From the NCBI RefSeq assembly GCF_001441615.1, contig NZ_LAXJ01000023.1:1-64000 (forward strand): a stretch of DNA of 64,000 nucleotides, in the 5' to 3' direction. Under the pieces are notes generated by a model, which did not search any database, was not told the origin of the DNA, and worked only from the letters and a program-made list of their open reading frames with translations. Below, one piece after another: positions 43,809-51,949 of the stretch; within the stretch, counting starts at the first letter, position 1, and the number at the start of each line of letters is the position of its first letter. Origin of the DNA: Roseovarius atlanticus. Lineage in GTDB: Bacteria; Pseudomonadota; Alphaproteobacteria; Rhodobacterales; Rhodobacteraceae. Both the position numbers and the translations under genes were made by a program.

Positions 43809-45008
43809 ATGGATGATCGTAACGTTGGATATGCGCAAGGCATAGGCTCTTCTGACATCGGCACGTTTGCCGACAATCTGGCCGAGTCCCTGGATCGGCA
43901 GATGAAGATCGCCTTCGAACCCGAAGAGCGTAAAGCCCTGCGGCGTTTCAGCTCGACCGAAGTTGCCGGTCTCCTGCGCGTAAGCACGTCTAACCTGCGC
44001 AACCGGCACAAGGACGGTAGCTTCCCGGAAGTGCATACTGATAACCGCGGGCACCGGTTCTACACAGCCCAAGAAGTAGACGAATTGCGCAACATCTTGG
44101 AGCGCACGGGAAAGAACGCCGAATCTTATCGGCCAGGTCGACGCGATGGCGACCGGCTTCAGGTGCTGTCCGTCGTGAACTTCAAAGGTGGTTCTTCAAA
44201 AACAACAGCGACGATACATCTTGCACAGCGGTATGCCTTGCGCGGCTACCGTGTTTTGGTCTTGGATCTCGATCCGCAAGCAAGTTTGACCACATTTTTC
44301 GGCTTTCGGCCTGAACTCGAGTTCGCCGAAGGCGGAACAATCTATGATGCTCTGAGATATGAGGATCAAGTTCCGCTCGCTGACGTGATCCAGAAGTCCT
44401 ACTTTCACAAGCTCGACATGGTCCCGGCGGGCTTGATGCTCTCGGAGTACGAAACCGAGACAGCAAACGCGCTCGCCCGTCGGATGCAGCCCATTTTTGC
44501 GGAGCGCCTCGCCTTGGCCCTCGAGGAGGTAGAGGCAAATTACGACATTGTACTGATCGACTGCCCGCCTCAACTCGGCTTTCTGACCCTCACGGCATTG
44601 GCGGCTTCTACGGGGCTCCTGGTGACGGTCGTACCAGGCATGCTGGACATCGCTTCCATGAGCCAATTCCTGAAACTTGCGTCAGAAACGGTCAAGGCAG
44701 TGGAAGAAGCGATCGGTCGACGTGTGACATGGGATTTCGTAAAATTTTTGATCACTAGATATGAGCCGTCAGACGGGCCACAGACCCAAATGGCTGGCTA
44801 CCTGAGATCAATTCTCGCCGGCCAGGTCATGACCGAACCAATGCTGAAGTCTACCGCAATCTCTGACGCCGGAATGACCCAGCAAACCGTCTATGAAGTT
44901 GATCCCGGCCAGTTCATCCGGAAAACGATTGATCGCGCTCTGACCAGCGTGAACGGCGTTGCCGATGAACTGGAGCAGACGATTCAAATGGCATGGGGGC
45001 GTCGCTGA
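43809..45008 (+). CDS. repA: RepA, ParA-type partition ATPase of repABC (399 aa)
   Basis: A MerR-like N-terminal region (FSSTEVAGLLRVSTSNLRN) precedes the ParA domain: deviant Walker A NFKGGSSKTTATIHL (about 124-138), LDLDPQASLTTFFG, and DIVLIDCPPQLGFLTLTAL. Length is standard for RepA of repABC plasmids. RepA with RepB segregates the plasmid and represses the operon. repB starts by TGATG overlap. Confidence 0.94.
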   Translation: MDDRNVGYAQGIGSSDIGTFADNLAESLDRQMKIAFEPEERKALRRFSSTEVAGLLRVSTSNLRNRHKDGSFPEVHTDNRGHRFYTAQEVDELRNILERTGKNAESYRPGRRDGDRLQVLSVVNFKGGSSKTTATIHLAQRYALRGYRVLVLDLDPQASLTTFFGFRPELEFAEGGTIYDALRYEDQVPLADVIQKSYFHKLDMVPAGLMLSEYETETANALARRMQPIFAERLALALEEVEANYDIVLIDCPPQLGFLTLTALAASTGLLVTVVPGMLDIASMSQFLKLASETVKAVEEAIGRRVTWDFVKFLITRYEPSDGPQTQMAGYLRSILAGQVMTEPMLKSTAISDAGMTQQTVYEVDPGQFIRKTIDRALTSVNGVADELEQTIQMAWGRR

Positions 45009-45976
45009 TGGCCAGAAACATTTTCAACCAACCTCCGAAGGACGAAAAAGAGAGCGCGGCTCCCTCCCCTACCTTGCAAAAAGCTGCAAAGCTGCCCGGC
45101 TCTATTGGTGGATTACGGGACTCGTTGCGCGAAATCACGGCCAATTCGATCCGGGACATAGAACCCGATCAGATTGACATGGATGGCCTTCGCGATCGGT
45201 TGGTGCTGGAAGATACGAGCATAGACGAGCTTGCCGAGAGCATTCGCAAGCATGGCCAACAAGTGCCGATCATGGTTCGCCCATCGGGCCAACCCGACAG
45301 ATATCGCGTGATCTACGGGCGCCGTAGGCTGGCGGCGATCCGCAAGATCGGAGGACCGGTCAAGGCAATCGTTCGCACATTGGACGACGACGCCTCGCTT
45401 ATTGCACAGGGTCAGGAGAACAACCTTCGACTCGATCCGTCGTTCATAGAAAAATCTATGTTTATCAAAGAGATGCAGGAGCTTGGATATAAACCTGGTG
45501 TCATTCAGGATGCTTTGGGGTTAACCCGGCAAGGCGTGTCCAACCACCGAGTCGTTATCGATCAATTGCCTGATGGGCTTGTTCAGCTTATCGGGCCGGC
45601 ACATGGCATCGGAAGACGGCAGTGGGGTGATTTGGCGGCCCTATCGGACAAGGTAGACTTGGTGAATTCGGCCAAAGAGGTGATTGCCGCCCTGCCCGAC
45701 GACACTCCAAGCCCCGAGAGATTTCAGGCGGTCTATTCTGCTTGCTCGCACAAGGCGCGAGCAGACAAGAAACCGGCCAATCGCGGCGTGACGTCTGTCG
45801 TCAAGAATGAGAGCGGCGACACTGTCGGAACGCTGACAGTCGATCAGAAAGCGATCGCCATCAAGATCGCCAAAAAGGACAACCCTGAATTCGGCCAGTG
45901 GCTCGAGGAGCATGCGGAAGCTGCGCTTTTGCAACTCTTCGATACGTGGCGGAATGAGAGCGGCTCTGGGTCCTAA
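45008..45976 (+). CDS. repB: RepB, ParB-type centromere-binding protein (322 aa)
   Basis: ATG 45008 overlaps the repA stop (TGATG); an in-frame ATG at 44993 is also possible. ParB core: IRKHGQQVPIMVRPSG, YRVIYGRRRLAAIRKIG (CTP-binding GxxR segment), QGQENNLRLDPSFIEKSMF and helix-turn-helix QDALGLTRQGVSNHRVVI. Binds parS; the two palindromes after repC are candidate targets. Confidence 0.93.
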   Translation: MARNIFNQPPKDEKESAAPSPTLQKAAKLPGSIGGLRDSLREITANSIRDIEPDQIDMDGLRDRLVLEDTSIDELAESIRKHGQQVPIMVRPSGQPDRYRVIYGRRRLAAIRKIGGPVKAIVRTLDDDASLIAQGQENNLRLDPSFIEKSMFIKEMQELGYKPGVIQDALGLTRQGVSNHRVVIDQLPDGLVQLIGPAHGIGRRQWGDLAALSDKVDLVNSAKEVIAALPDDTPSPERFQAVYSACSHKARADKKPANRGVTSVVKNESGDTVGTLTVDQKAIAIKIAKKDNPEFGQWLEEHAEAALLQLFDTWRNESGSGS

Positions 45977-46214
45977 CCCAAGCCACAAGGAGGAACCCGA
46001 GCAAAGGAGAAAAGCGACGGCCAGAAAGAAAAGAGCCCCCCAAAGTTTCCCCTGGAGAGCCCTCATCATCCGATTAGCACTCATGATGTAGCAACCTCCA
46101 GTAAACCGGTCAAGAGTCACCGATTCGGTGAACCGATTTTTATTGCCTTTTCCCAGGTGAAACCTTGGGAAGAGACAGGGAAGCTGTGGGCCAAACGGTC
46201 ATCGCGATCAAACC
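45977..46214 (-). ncRNA. Candidate counter-transcribed RNA (incompatibility) region between repB and repC
   Basis: repABC plasmids encode a small antisense RNA in this gap which limits repC. The 238-bp gap has no protein gene but has a strong nested hairpin TTCCCA-GGT/ACC-TGGGAA at 46150-46171 and another, CACCG-ATT-CGGTG, at 46118-46130, upstream of the repC start. Exact RNA ends and promoter cannot be read. Confidence 0.5.
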
Positions 46215-47270
46215 ATGGCATTTACAAAACTATCAATCGAGGCTGCTGGTGCCGATGCATCGCGCGGCTCAACTCCCTCATCTGAAATCGATATCTGGAC
46301 CATCTTCCGGGCACTGAGAGACGCGCGCAGCGTTTTCGGGCTTCGCCCTGGTCACATCCAGACCCTTCAAGCAATGCTCAGCTTTCTGAAGCCTGGCCAT
46401 GGCGAAACGGTTTTTGCATCAAATTACTCCATTTGCCATCGCGTTGGCGGGATCGACGAACGGACACTTCGCAGACACATCAACCGCTTCGTTGAACTCG
46501 GATTCATCAAGCGCAATGACAGCTCGAACCGAAAGCGCTACCGCGTTCGTTCATCCGGCGGGGAGTGCATCAGTTATGGATTATCGCTCGCCCCCCTACT
46601 CCAACGTGCGAGCGAGCTTATCACCATCGCGCAAGAAATGGAGAATAACCGGCGGGATCGGATATTTGTCCGCAAACAGATCCTTACAAAGCTCGCCCAT
46701 TTGGAAGAGCATGATCCCAGCAACACATTCATCAACCACGCAAGAAAAACGCTACGAAGGAAGCTGAGCCTCCCCGAATACCGCGCACTGCTCGCCGACA
46801 CAGACGCAGAATGCCAGAATTTGTCCACCCCGGATGACCCGCCAGAAACTATGGAATTGCCCGCCAATGACGGACAAATTGTCCGGCACCAATCTAGATC
46901 TGAAAAAGGAAAAAAAGATTTAGAAAGCAACGTAGGCAATGAAGCCCTGACTCCCGACTTGTTAACTTCAGTCTGCAATCAAGCGACATCTTTCTCGACA
47001 CAGAAACTTAGAAGTTGGTTAGACATTGAAAACCATGCCCGAACACTTGCGCCGATGATGGGCATTCACCCCGAAACGTTCGAGAAAGCAAAGAAAACTA
47101 TAGGAGCACAGAAGGCTTCGTGCGCGATTTTCATCATGCTACAGCTAGGGCAACGCATCAGGGATTTTGGAGCCTACTTTCACAGTATCACTCTGGGCCA
47201 ACGTCAAACCCAATTTGATCCGGCCGCTCTGATTAAACGCGCGTCCAAGACCAACGAGTGTGTCGGCTAG
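46215..47270 (+). CDS. repC: RepC replication initiator (351 aa)
   Basis: RepC-family features: IDIWTIFRALRDARSVFGL (N-terminal helix), TLQAMLSFLKPG, NYSICHRVGGIDERTLRRHI (helix-turn-helix, about 73-92), FVELGFIKRNDSSNRKRY, and a C-terminal CAIFIMLQLGQRI. Typical RepC is about 400 residues; this one is somewhat short, with a shorter linker. RepC initiates at an origin inside its own gene in this class. The start has no close ribosome site, consistent with translational control. Confidence 0.9.
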   Translation: MAFTKLSIEAAGADASRGSTPSSEIDIWTIFRALRDARSVFGLRPGHIQTLQAMLSFLKPGHGETVFASNYSICHRVGGIDERTLRRHINRFVELGFIKRNDSSNRKRYRVRSSGGECISYGLSLAPLLQRASELITIAQEMENNRRDRIFVRKQILTKLAHLEEHDPSNTFINHARKTLRRKLSLPEYRALLADTDAECQNLSTPDDPPETMELPANDGQIVRHQSRSEKGKKDLESNVGNEALTPDLLTSVCNQATSFSTQKLRSWLDIENHARTLAPMMGIHPETFEKAKKTIGAQKASCAIFIMLQLGQRIRDFGAYFHSITLGQRQTQFDPAALIKRASKTNECVG

Positions 47271-47271
47271 T

Positions 47272-47287
47272 GTCCACCGCGGTGGAC
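47272..47287. promoter_or_regulatory. Candidate parS palindrome 1
   Basis: Perfect 16-bp palindrome GTCCACCGCGGTGGAC, directly after the repC stop. Identical copy 134 bp downstream. Repeated perfect palindromes next to repABC are the known form of RepB-binding centromeres. Confidence 0.65.
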
Positions 47288-47405
47288 GTCCGACGGAAAA
47301 CCACGCTCATGAAAGCGCCATCATTCCGAGAGCTACAAAGGCGGTCGCGCCAAGACCAGCTCAAGGGACGATGTGCGGTCATTAGCTTGCCCCGGAACAG
47401 AAGAT

Positions 47406-47421
47406 GTCCACCGCGGTGGAC
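47406..47421. promoter_or_regulatory. Candidate parS palindrome 2
   Basis: Second perfect copy of GTCCACCGCGGTGGAC (18 bp symmetric with flanking T/A). Half-site-like TTGGAC and ATGGAC follow within 20 bases. No other copy was seen in the window. Confidence 0.65.
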
Positions 47422-47499
47422 AAATTGGACACCAAATGGACACAGTGGTTCCCGCCGCCAATCGTTGCAGAATACGATCAGTGTTCTCTCGTTGTAATT

Positions 47500-48345
47500 C
47501 TAGCGCTCCACCGCCAGGTCACCGTCACCAAAAAGGTTTGCAAAAAGTCGCTCTCGATAATCCAACGGAAACGCCAACCAAACGGGCGTCTTCGGCGAGG
47601 TGGAAGCCAGGTATCGGGCAGCGGTCAGTTTGTTCAGCGTGATGCGAGCAGTACACTCGGACGTCTTGAGCACAATCTGCGCGTTGCCCTGTCTAGGGCG
47701 CCGTGCCGAAGTAACGGCGGAGATCAGTTCCGGCGCTCGCTATGTCATCGATGGTTTCTGCAACAGGACGACGATACCGCGGATCCAGTTCGCCAAGATC
47801 GAAGAGTTTTGCCGAAAAGCGATCTGGCCGAGCGTCACCTTTAGGTACCATTCGCTGAATGTCTTCAATGCTGTCTCGGATAATTTACCGCGCCCGTCAC
47901 GGTCTCCTCGTCGGGGGCTGTCTGCAAAATCCATCATTCGTTTATACTCGCCCCAATCGGTCAGCCCGCGGGGCAGTCCACGCGAAAAGGACCAGAGCCC
48001 GTTGGCCTTCAATCCCAGCTGTAAAGGCTATAACATGAGACATCATCCTGCTGAAACGACCGTTGCCATCTGGGAAAGGGTGGGTGTAGTTCAGCCGGTG
48101 ATGGGCGGATGCAATCGCGATGATCCGTCCGCTCGAGGACCGCGCCGCAATCTGAAACCGTTTGTCAAAGTGATCCATGAATGCCGCGACGCGCGACGGT
48201 GAAAAAGGTAGGTGGCGCCCAACAGTAACTTCCCGATCGTCATCCTGACGCATGCGTTCTGGAACGATGGGCTCGTGTGCGCTGTCTAGATGTTCAATGA
48301 TCCGAAACTCGTCGAGCATCTCGTCGTAGAAGCTTTATGGACTCA
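47500..48345 (-). pseudogene. fic-family gene, broken by a stop and frame changes
   Basis: Minus strand, from right to left: SFYDEMLDEF just after an in-frame TAA, GRHLPFSPSRVAAFMDHFDKR, then the AMPylation motif HPFPDGNGRF inside AHHRLNYTHPFPDGNGRFSR. Next, in another frame, come GLWSFSRGLPRG and FADSPRRGDRDGRGKLSETA, then, in a third, ELISAVTSARRPRQGNAQI and KTPVWLAFPLD to the stop at 47500. Fic enzymes transfer AMP to Thr/Tyr. N-terminus absent at 48345, where opposite-strand ParB-like DNA begins. Confidence 0.82.
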
Positions 48346-48362
48346 GCTCAGGAATTCGACAG

Positions 48363-49205
48363 ATGTGGGGCGGGGCAGGGTGCCCGAGCGGCTGGATGGA
48401 GTTGACGGCGCACCGGACTCTGGCACTGCGCGAAGCTGTCGGGCGTTCGCCTGACGTCGCCTCGACGATGCTGCTCCTGAAGCTCGTCAACGACACCTTC
48501 AGGACGTCCAGTTCGGCGGGCAACTGTCTCGAGGCTTCGGTGCTTCACGTCTATATTTCTGCGCAGACGAGCGATCAAAAGGACAGCGTGGCGGCCAAGC
48601 TGGTGGACGAACGCCACACGGAGTGGGAGGCCGACCTATCGCTTGGCGACGATGCCGCCCTCTTGGACTACCTGACCTCGCTTGATCAAGGGGGCCGGCT
48701 GTCCTTGCTCGCGCATTGCCTCAGCTTTGGGATCAACGCACTCCACGAGAAGGTAAACGCCTACCGTGCCGGCATCTCCGCCAGTGGTTTGACACGGCGG
48801 ATGGCGCAAGCCCACTTGCTTGCCCTGGCGGCCGGCCTCGACATGGACGAGGCGGGATGGGAGCCGACGGTCGATACCTACTTGAACCGTGTGCGCAAGG
48901 GTCGGCGCCTCGAAGCAGTGCGTGAGGCGAAAGGGGAGGGCACCGGGCAACTCCTTGATCACCTGAAAAAGGGCGAGATGGCGACCGAAGCCGAGCGTCA
49001 GTTGACAAGCAGCAGCTGGTTGTTGGAGGTGCTTCGCCGTAGCGATCTGGCGTCACTCGACAGTGGGGAAGGACAGAGGGCCTCAGAAGGTGTTTCCGAC
49101 ACCGAACAGGTCGAAGAGGCCAATTTGCTCGCCTTCCTCACCGCCGATTTGGCGAGCGATGAGGCACTGATAATGGCGTCGGAGTGGTCTAGACCATCCG
49201 AGGGC
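48363..49205 (+). pseudogene. C-terminal remnant of a plasmid ParB-family protein
   Basis: From 48363 the frame reads ELTAHRTLALREAVGRSPDV, HVYISAQTSDQKDSVAAKLV, SLGDDAALLDYLTSLDQGGR, HLLALAAGLDMDEAGWEPTV and EAVREAKGEGTGQLLDHLKK. These are the C-terminal helical segments of the long (600-700 aa) ParB-like proteins that precede DUF1403-scpB on roseobacter plasmids. The whole N-terminal ParB/nuclease half is missing, and the original stop is lost so the frame runs on. Confidence 0.72.
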
Positions 49206-49369
49206 AGCAAGCTTACGCTCAGTCAAATAAAAATTAACAATATCAATATGATGAATGCAAAACTACGTGCTAAGGATAAGGAATCTTGTCTGGGTAGATC
49301 AAACACAGTCTATGGCTTTGCACCTGTCGCGCGTAGCGGATGTTTTTTGTCTCACGAAGGGCACGGTAT

Positions 49370-49389
49370 GGCAAACTTATTGGACATAG
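49370..49389. promoter_or_regulatory. Conserved DUF1403 upstream element, copy 2
   Basis: GGCAAACTTATTGGACATAG is identical to the sequence upstream of intact DUF1403 copy 1 (in reverse at 39881-39901); homology continues to the start codon. The left arm of the inverted repeat is not preserved here. Confidence 0.6.
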
Positions 49390-49463
49390 CAGAGAACAGC
49401 AAGGAGGGGCGGTTTGCACATCATATTGTAGACGAAAGCGCCGCGAGAGACTAGTGTTGTGGC

Positions 49464-50334
49464 ATGACATACCAGTCCGCAGCCATCTCGAACGACTTGA
49501 ACACCCTACCGCAGCTGCCGGGGTGGGTCACCTCCGGACGTGCTGAAACCCTTGAAACTGTGGCCTTTCGCTCGGGGGCAGCGCTGACGGTGCTCGATCA
49601 GCTGGTCAGCGATGCTCGGTATGGCGTGCCGATGAAACTGCACGCGAACCGGCTGGCGCTGAGTGCGGCAGCTGCCACGTCGAAACTGGAAGGGCGGCTG
49701 GCACGGAAAGTCGATATCCGTGACGCCTTTCACCTGACCCCGCCGGGCGAGGCGCGGGGCCCGGACTTCGCGGGCGAGGTGGGCCTCTGGCTCGATGCGG
49801 GTGCGGAACGGGCTCGGACTCATGGGCCGCTTGCAGGCGGCGTGGCCGTCGTTCGTGCCGTTCTCGATGTTGACGACCGGGCGGGGCGGTTCGGCTGGCT
49901 GCTCTCGGATATCGTCCTGGCGCGGGCGCTGAACTGGACACAGATGCTGCCGGTTTCGGCACGGTACCTGACCAAGACGGCGCTGCGCGATCTGACAGTA
50001 AAAGGGCAGGGGGCCGAGATGGCGATTCAGGCTCGGATTCTCGAGTCCATCGAGGAGACGATCCGGGTAGCGCGGGATCTCGCGCGCCGGGCCGAGGCCC
50101 TTCGCACCGTTGCGCCGAAGTTGCGCGCGAAAGGGTCGAAGGCCGGCTGTCGAACTCTTCCTGACCGAGGATGCTGTGGCACCTGCGTCGATGCTCTCAC
50201 CGCGCATTCGCGGCACCACGATCCCGATGACCGACCGCGCGGCCTGGCGGTTCTGCGACCGGCTGGTCGAGCTGGGCGTGGCGCGGGAACTGACCGGGCG
50301 GTCGACCTTCCGTCTCTACGGGAGCACGTCATGA
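49464..50334 (+). pseudogene. DUF1403 copy 2, frameshifted and shortened
   Basis: Starts MTYQSAAISNDLNTLPQLPG and follows copy 1 closely (VAFRSGAALTVLDQLVS), but about 29 residues between GEARGPD and the GLWLDAG segment are deleted. A frameshift near 50145 then breaks the frame at AKGSK. The rest (AVELFLTEDAVAPASMLS ... RLYGSTS) continues in another frame to the stop at 50334, overlapping scpB copy 2. Confidence 0.84.
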
Positions 50335-50930
50335 GTGTTGCGACCAGGAAACAGAAGTCAGCGGATGATGGCCACGCCCACTTCGACCGGGAGCTTGACG
50401 ACCTTCCCCCGGATTTGCGTTGGCGCGGATGGATGGGTCGGATTGAGGCAGTGCTCTTCGCTAGCGCGAAGCCGGTTAGTCGCGACGACCTGGCCCGGGT
50501 GGTGGGGCAGGGGGCGTCGGTCGAGATGCTGATCGACGACATCCAGGCCGAGTTGACCGGCCGTCCCTACGAACTGACTCAAGTTGCTGGTGGCTGGATG
50601 TTGCAAACGAAGACCCAGTTCGCCGATGCCATTGAGGCGGCGGCCGACCTAGGCGAGCATTCGCTGGCCTTCACCGAGATGGAGATGGGCGTGCTCTGCG
50701 CCGTCGCCTATCACCAGTCGATCGACCGGGCGGGGCTGGCAGACATTTTTGGCAAGGAGGTCAGCCGCGACCTGTTGGCCCGGCTGCGGTACAAGGACCT
50801 CATCGCCTCTGGGCCGCGCTCGCCGCGGCCAAGCGCGCCGCATACTTTTGTGACGACGGAGACGTTTCTGGCGACGTTCGATCTGCAGAGTCTGCGGGAC
50901 CTGCCGGAGCTGGAGCTGCCGAAACCTTGA
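50331..50930 (+). CDS. scpB: ScpB-like SMC-ScpAB subunit, plasmid copy 2 (199 aa)
   Basis: Full-length and very similar to copy 1: EAVLFASAKPVSRDDLARVV, QVAGGWMLQTKTQFADAIEA, TEMEMGVLCAVAYHQSIDRA and DIFGKEVSRDLLARLRYKDL. Starts at ATG 50331 overlapping the DUF1403 stop. No lesion seen, though its partner gene is broken and expression would depend on the decayed upstream frame. Confidence 0.82.
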   Translation: MSVATRKQKSADDGHAHFDRELDDLPPDLRWRGWMGRIEAVLFASAKPVSRDDLARVVGQGASVEMLIDDIQAELTGRPYELTQVAGGWMLQTKTQFADAIEAAADLGEHSLAFTEMEMGVLCAVAYHQSIDRAGLADIFGKEVSRDLLARLRYKDLIASGPRSPRPSAPHTFVTTETFLATFDLQSLRDLPELELPKP

Positions 50931-50959
50931 TGTCCGAAGTATGTCGTATTCTTCGGACA
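50931..50959 (+). promoter_or_regulatory. Orphan AbiEi-operator-like box
   Basis: TGTCCGAA and TTCGGACA arms with a 13-base spacer (GTATGTCGTATTC) directly after scpB copy 2. The same architecture and nearly the same spacer occur in the abiE operator on the opposite strand at 30.2 kb. No gene follows it closely. Confidence 0.6.
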
Positions 50960-51128
50960 AACGAAGCTGTCTGCTCTCAATCTGTCGGGCTTAGAATTTC
51001 AATCAGTCGGAGATATGGCCGAACCTGAAGTGTATGGGTATCAAAGCGGAAACGCGGGTTGCGCGCTGTGAGGTATAGAGCTAACTTCTATGCCTCAAAA
51101 ATAGTCTGCTCATCAGTTATAGGAAGGC
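50960..51128. other. Short gap between the orphan operator and IS debris
   Basis: No gene or repeat recognised; it precedes transposase remnants and may contain their unrecognised ends. Confidence 0.3.
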
Positions 51129-51236
51129 CACGAGCCCTTCGCCTACCTAAAGACGACGTTGGAGGCCATCACGGCCGGCCAGCCTGCCAGCAAGATCGAC
51201 GATCTCCTGCCTTGGAACTTAAACCCGTCAAGTTGA
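51129..51236 (+). mobile_element. IS66-family transposase C-terminal remnant
   Basis: In frame from 51129 to TGA at 51234: EPFAYLKTTLEAITAG, then SKIDDLLPWNLN, matching the conserved C-terminus (ending LLPWN) of IS66 TnpC transposases. The remaining ~500 residues and the terminal repeats are missing. Confidence 0.72.
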
Positions 51237-51423
51237 TACCCGGTGAAACGGAGACACCGCGTACACATGGTCGGCTCTTCTGGCAAGGTCGGCGGCGCGT
51301 TCTTTTAACCACACGACGTGCATGGCATCGCGTTGAACTTCAATGTCGACGCAGCCGCGGTGGAGAAGATTTCCAACTCCGCAAGTGTCAACCCAGATAT
51401 CATGCGGACTTTGACCTTTTGGG

Positions 51424-51714
51424 GACCGCGACTATGACGCCGATTGGTTCAGAGAAGCACTGAAAGACAAAGGGATACCTGCCTGGATCCCTGGTCGGAA
51501 ATAGCGCAAGAAGACCGTGAAGTACTCCTCCTGGAATAATACGCCGCAATACACTGCCAGGCAATTGACAAGCGCCGCTACAAAAGGCGCAACAGGATCG
51601 AGATCATGTTCGGCAGGCTCAAAGACTGACGTAGGGTGGCAACCCGGTATGATATATCCTCGAAGGTCTTCTTATCGGCCATCGCTCTCGCTGCACTCGT
51701 CATTTATTGGCTAA
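51424..51714 (+). mobile_element. IS5-family transposase C-terminal remnant
   Basis: DRDYDADWFREALKDKGIPA then WIPGRK before a TAG, followed downstream by KRRYKRRNRIEIMFGRLKD, a TGA in place of Trp, RRVATRYD and FLSAIALAALVIYW. This is the end of IS5-group transposases with two internal stops and about 50 bases of disruption between the parts. Inactive remnant. Confidence 0.75.
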
Positions 51715-51949
51715 AAGTTGCTGTAACGGCGCCTGCGTTGCAAACAGCCCGTTATCGCTTGCATGCCGAGAGGTCAGTTGCCGACGTTCCCGTATTAGAT
51801 CCACACGCTCGACCACATCGGCGAGTCTTGGACTCCAATTGACCTGTTCCGCCGCCTGTAGTGATTCATCCCACACTATCGTGGAGAAGTTTCGCACCGG
51901 AGTTCGCGCCGTTCGAACCGATTACCTTGGAAAGCACTTCTTGGACTCG

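Noticed and set aside
51059-51463. 134-codon frame after scpB copy 2
   Set aside because: Different frame from the readable IS66 and IS5 remnants, which explain this DNA better.
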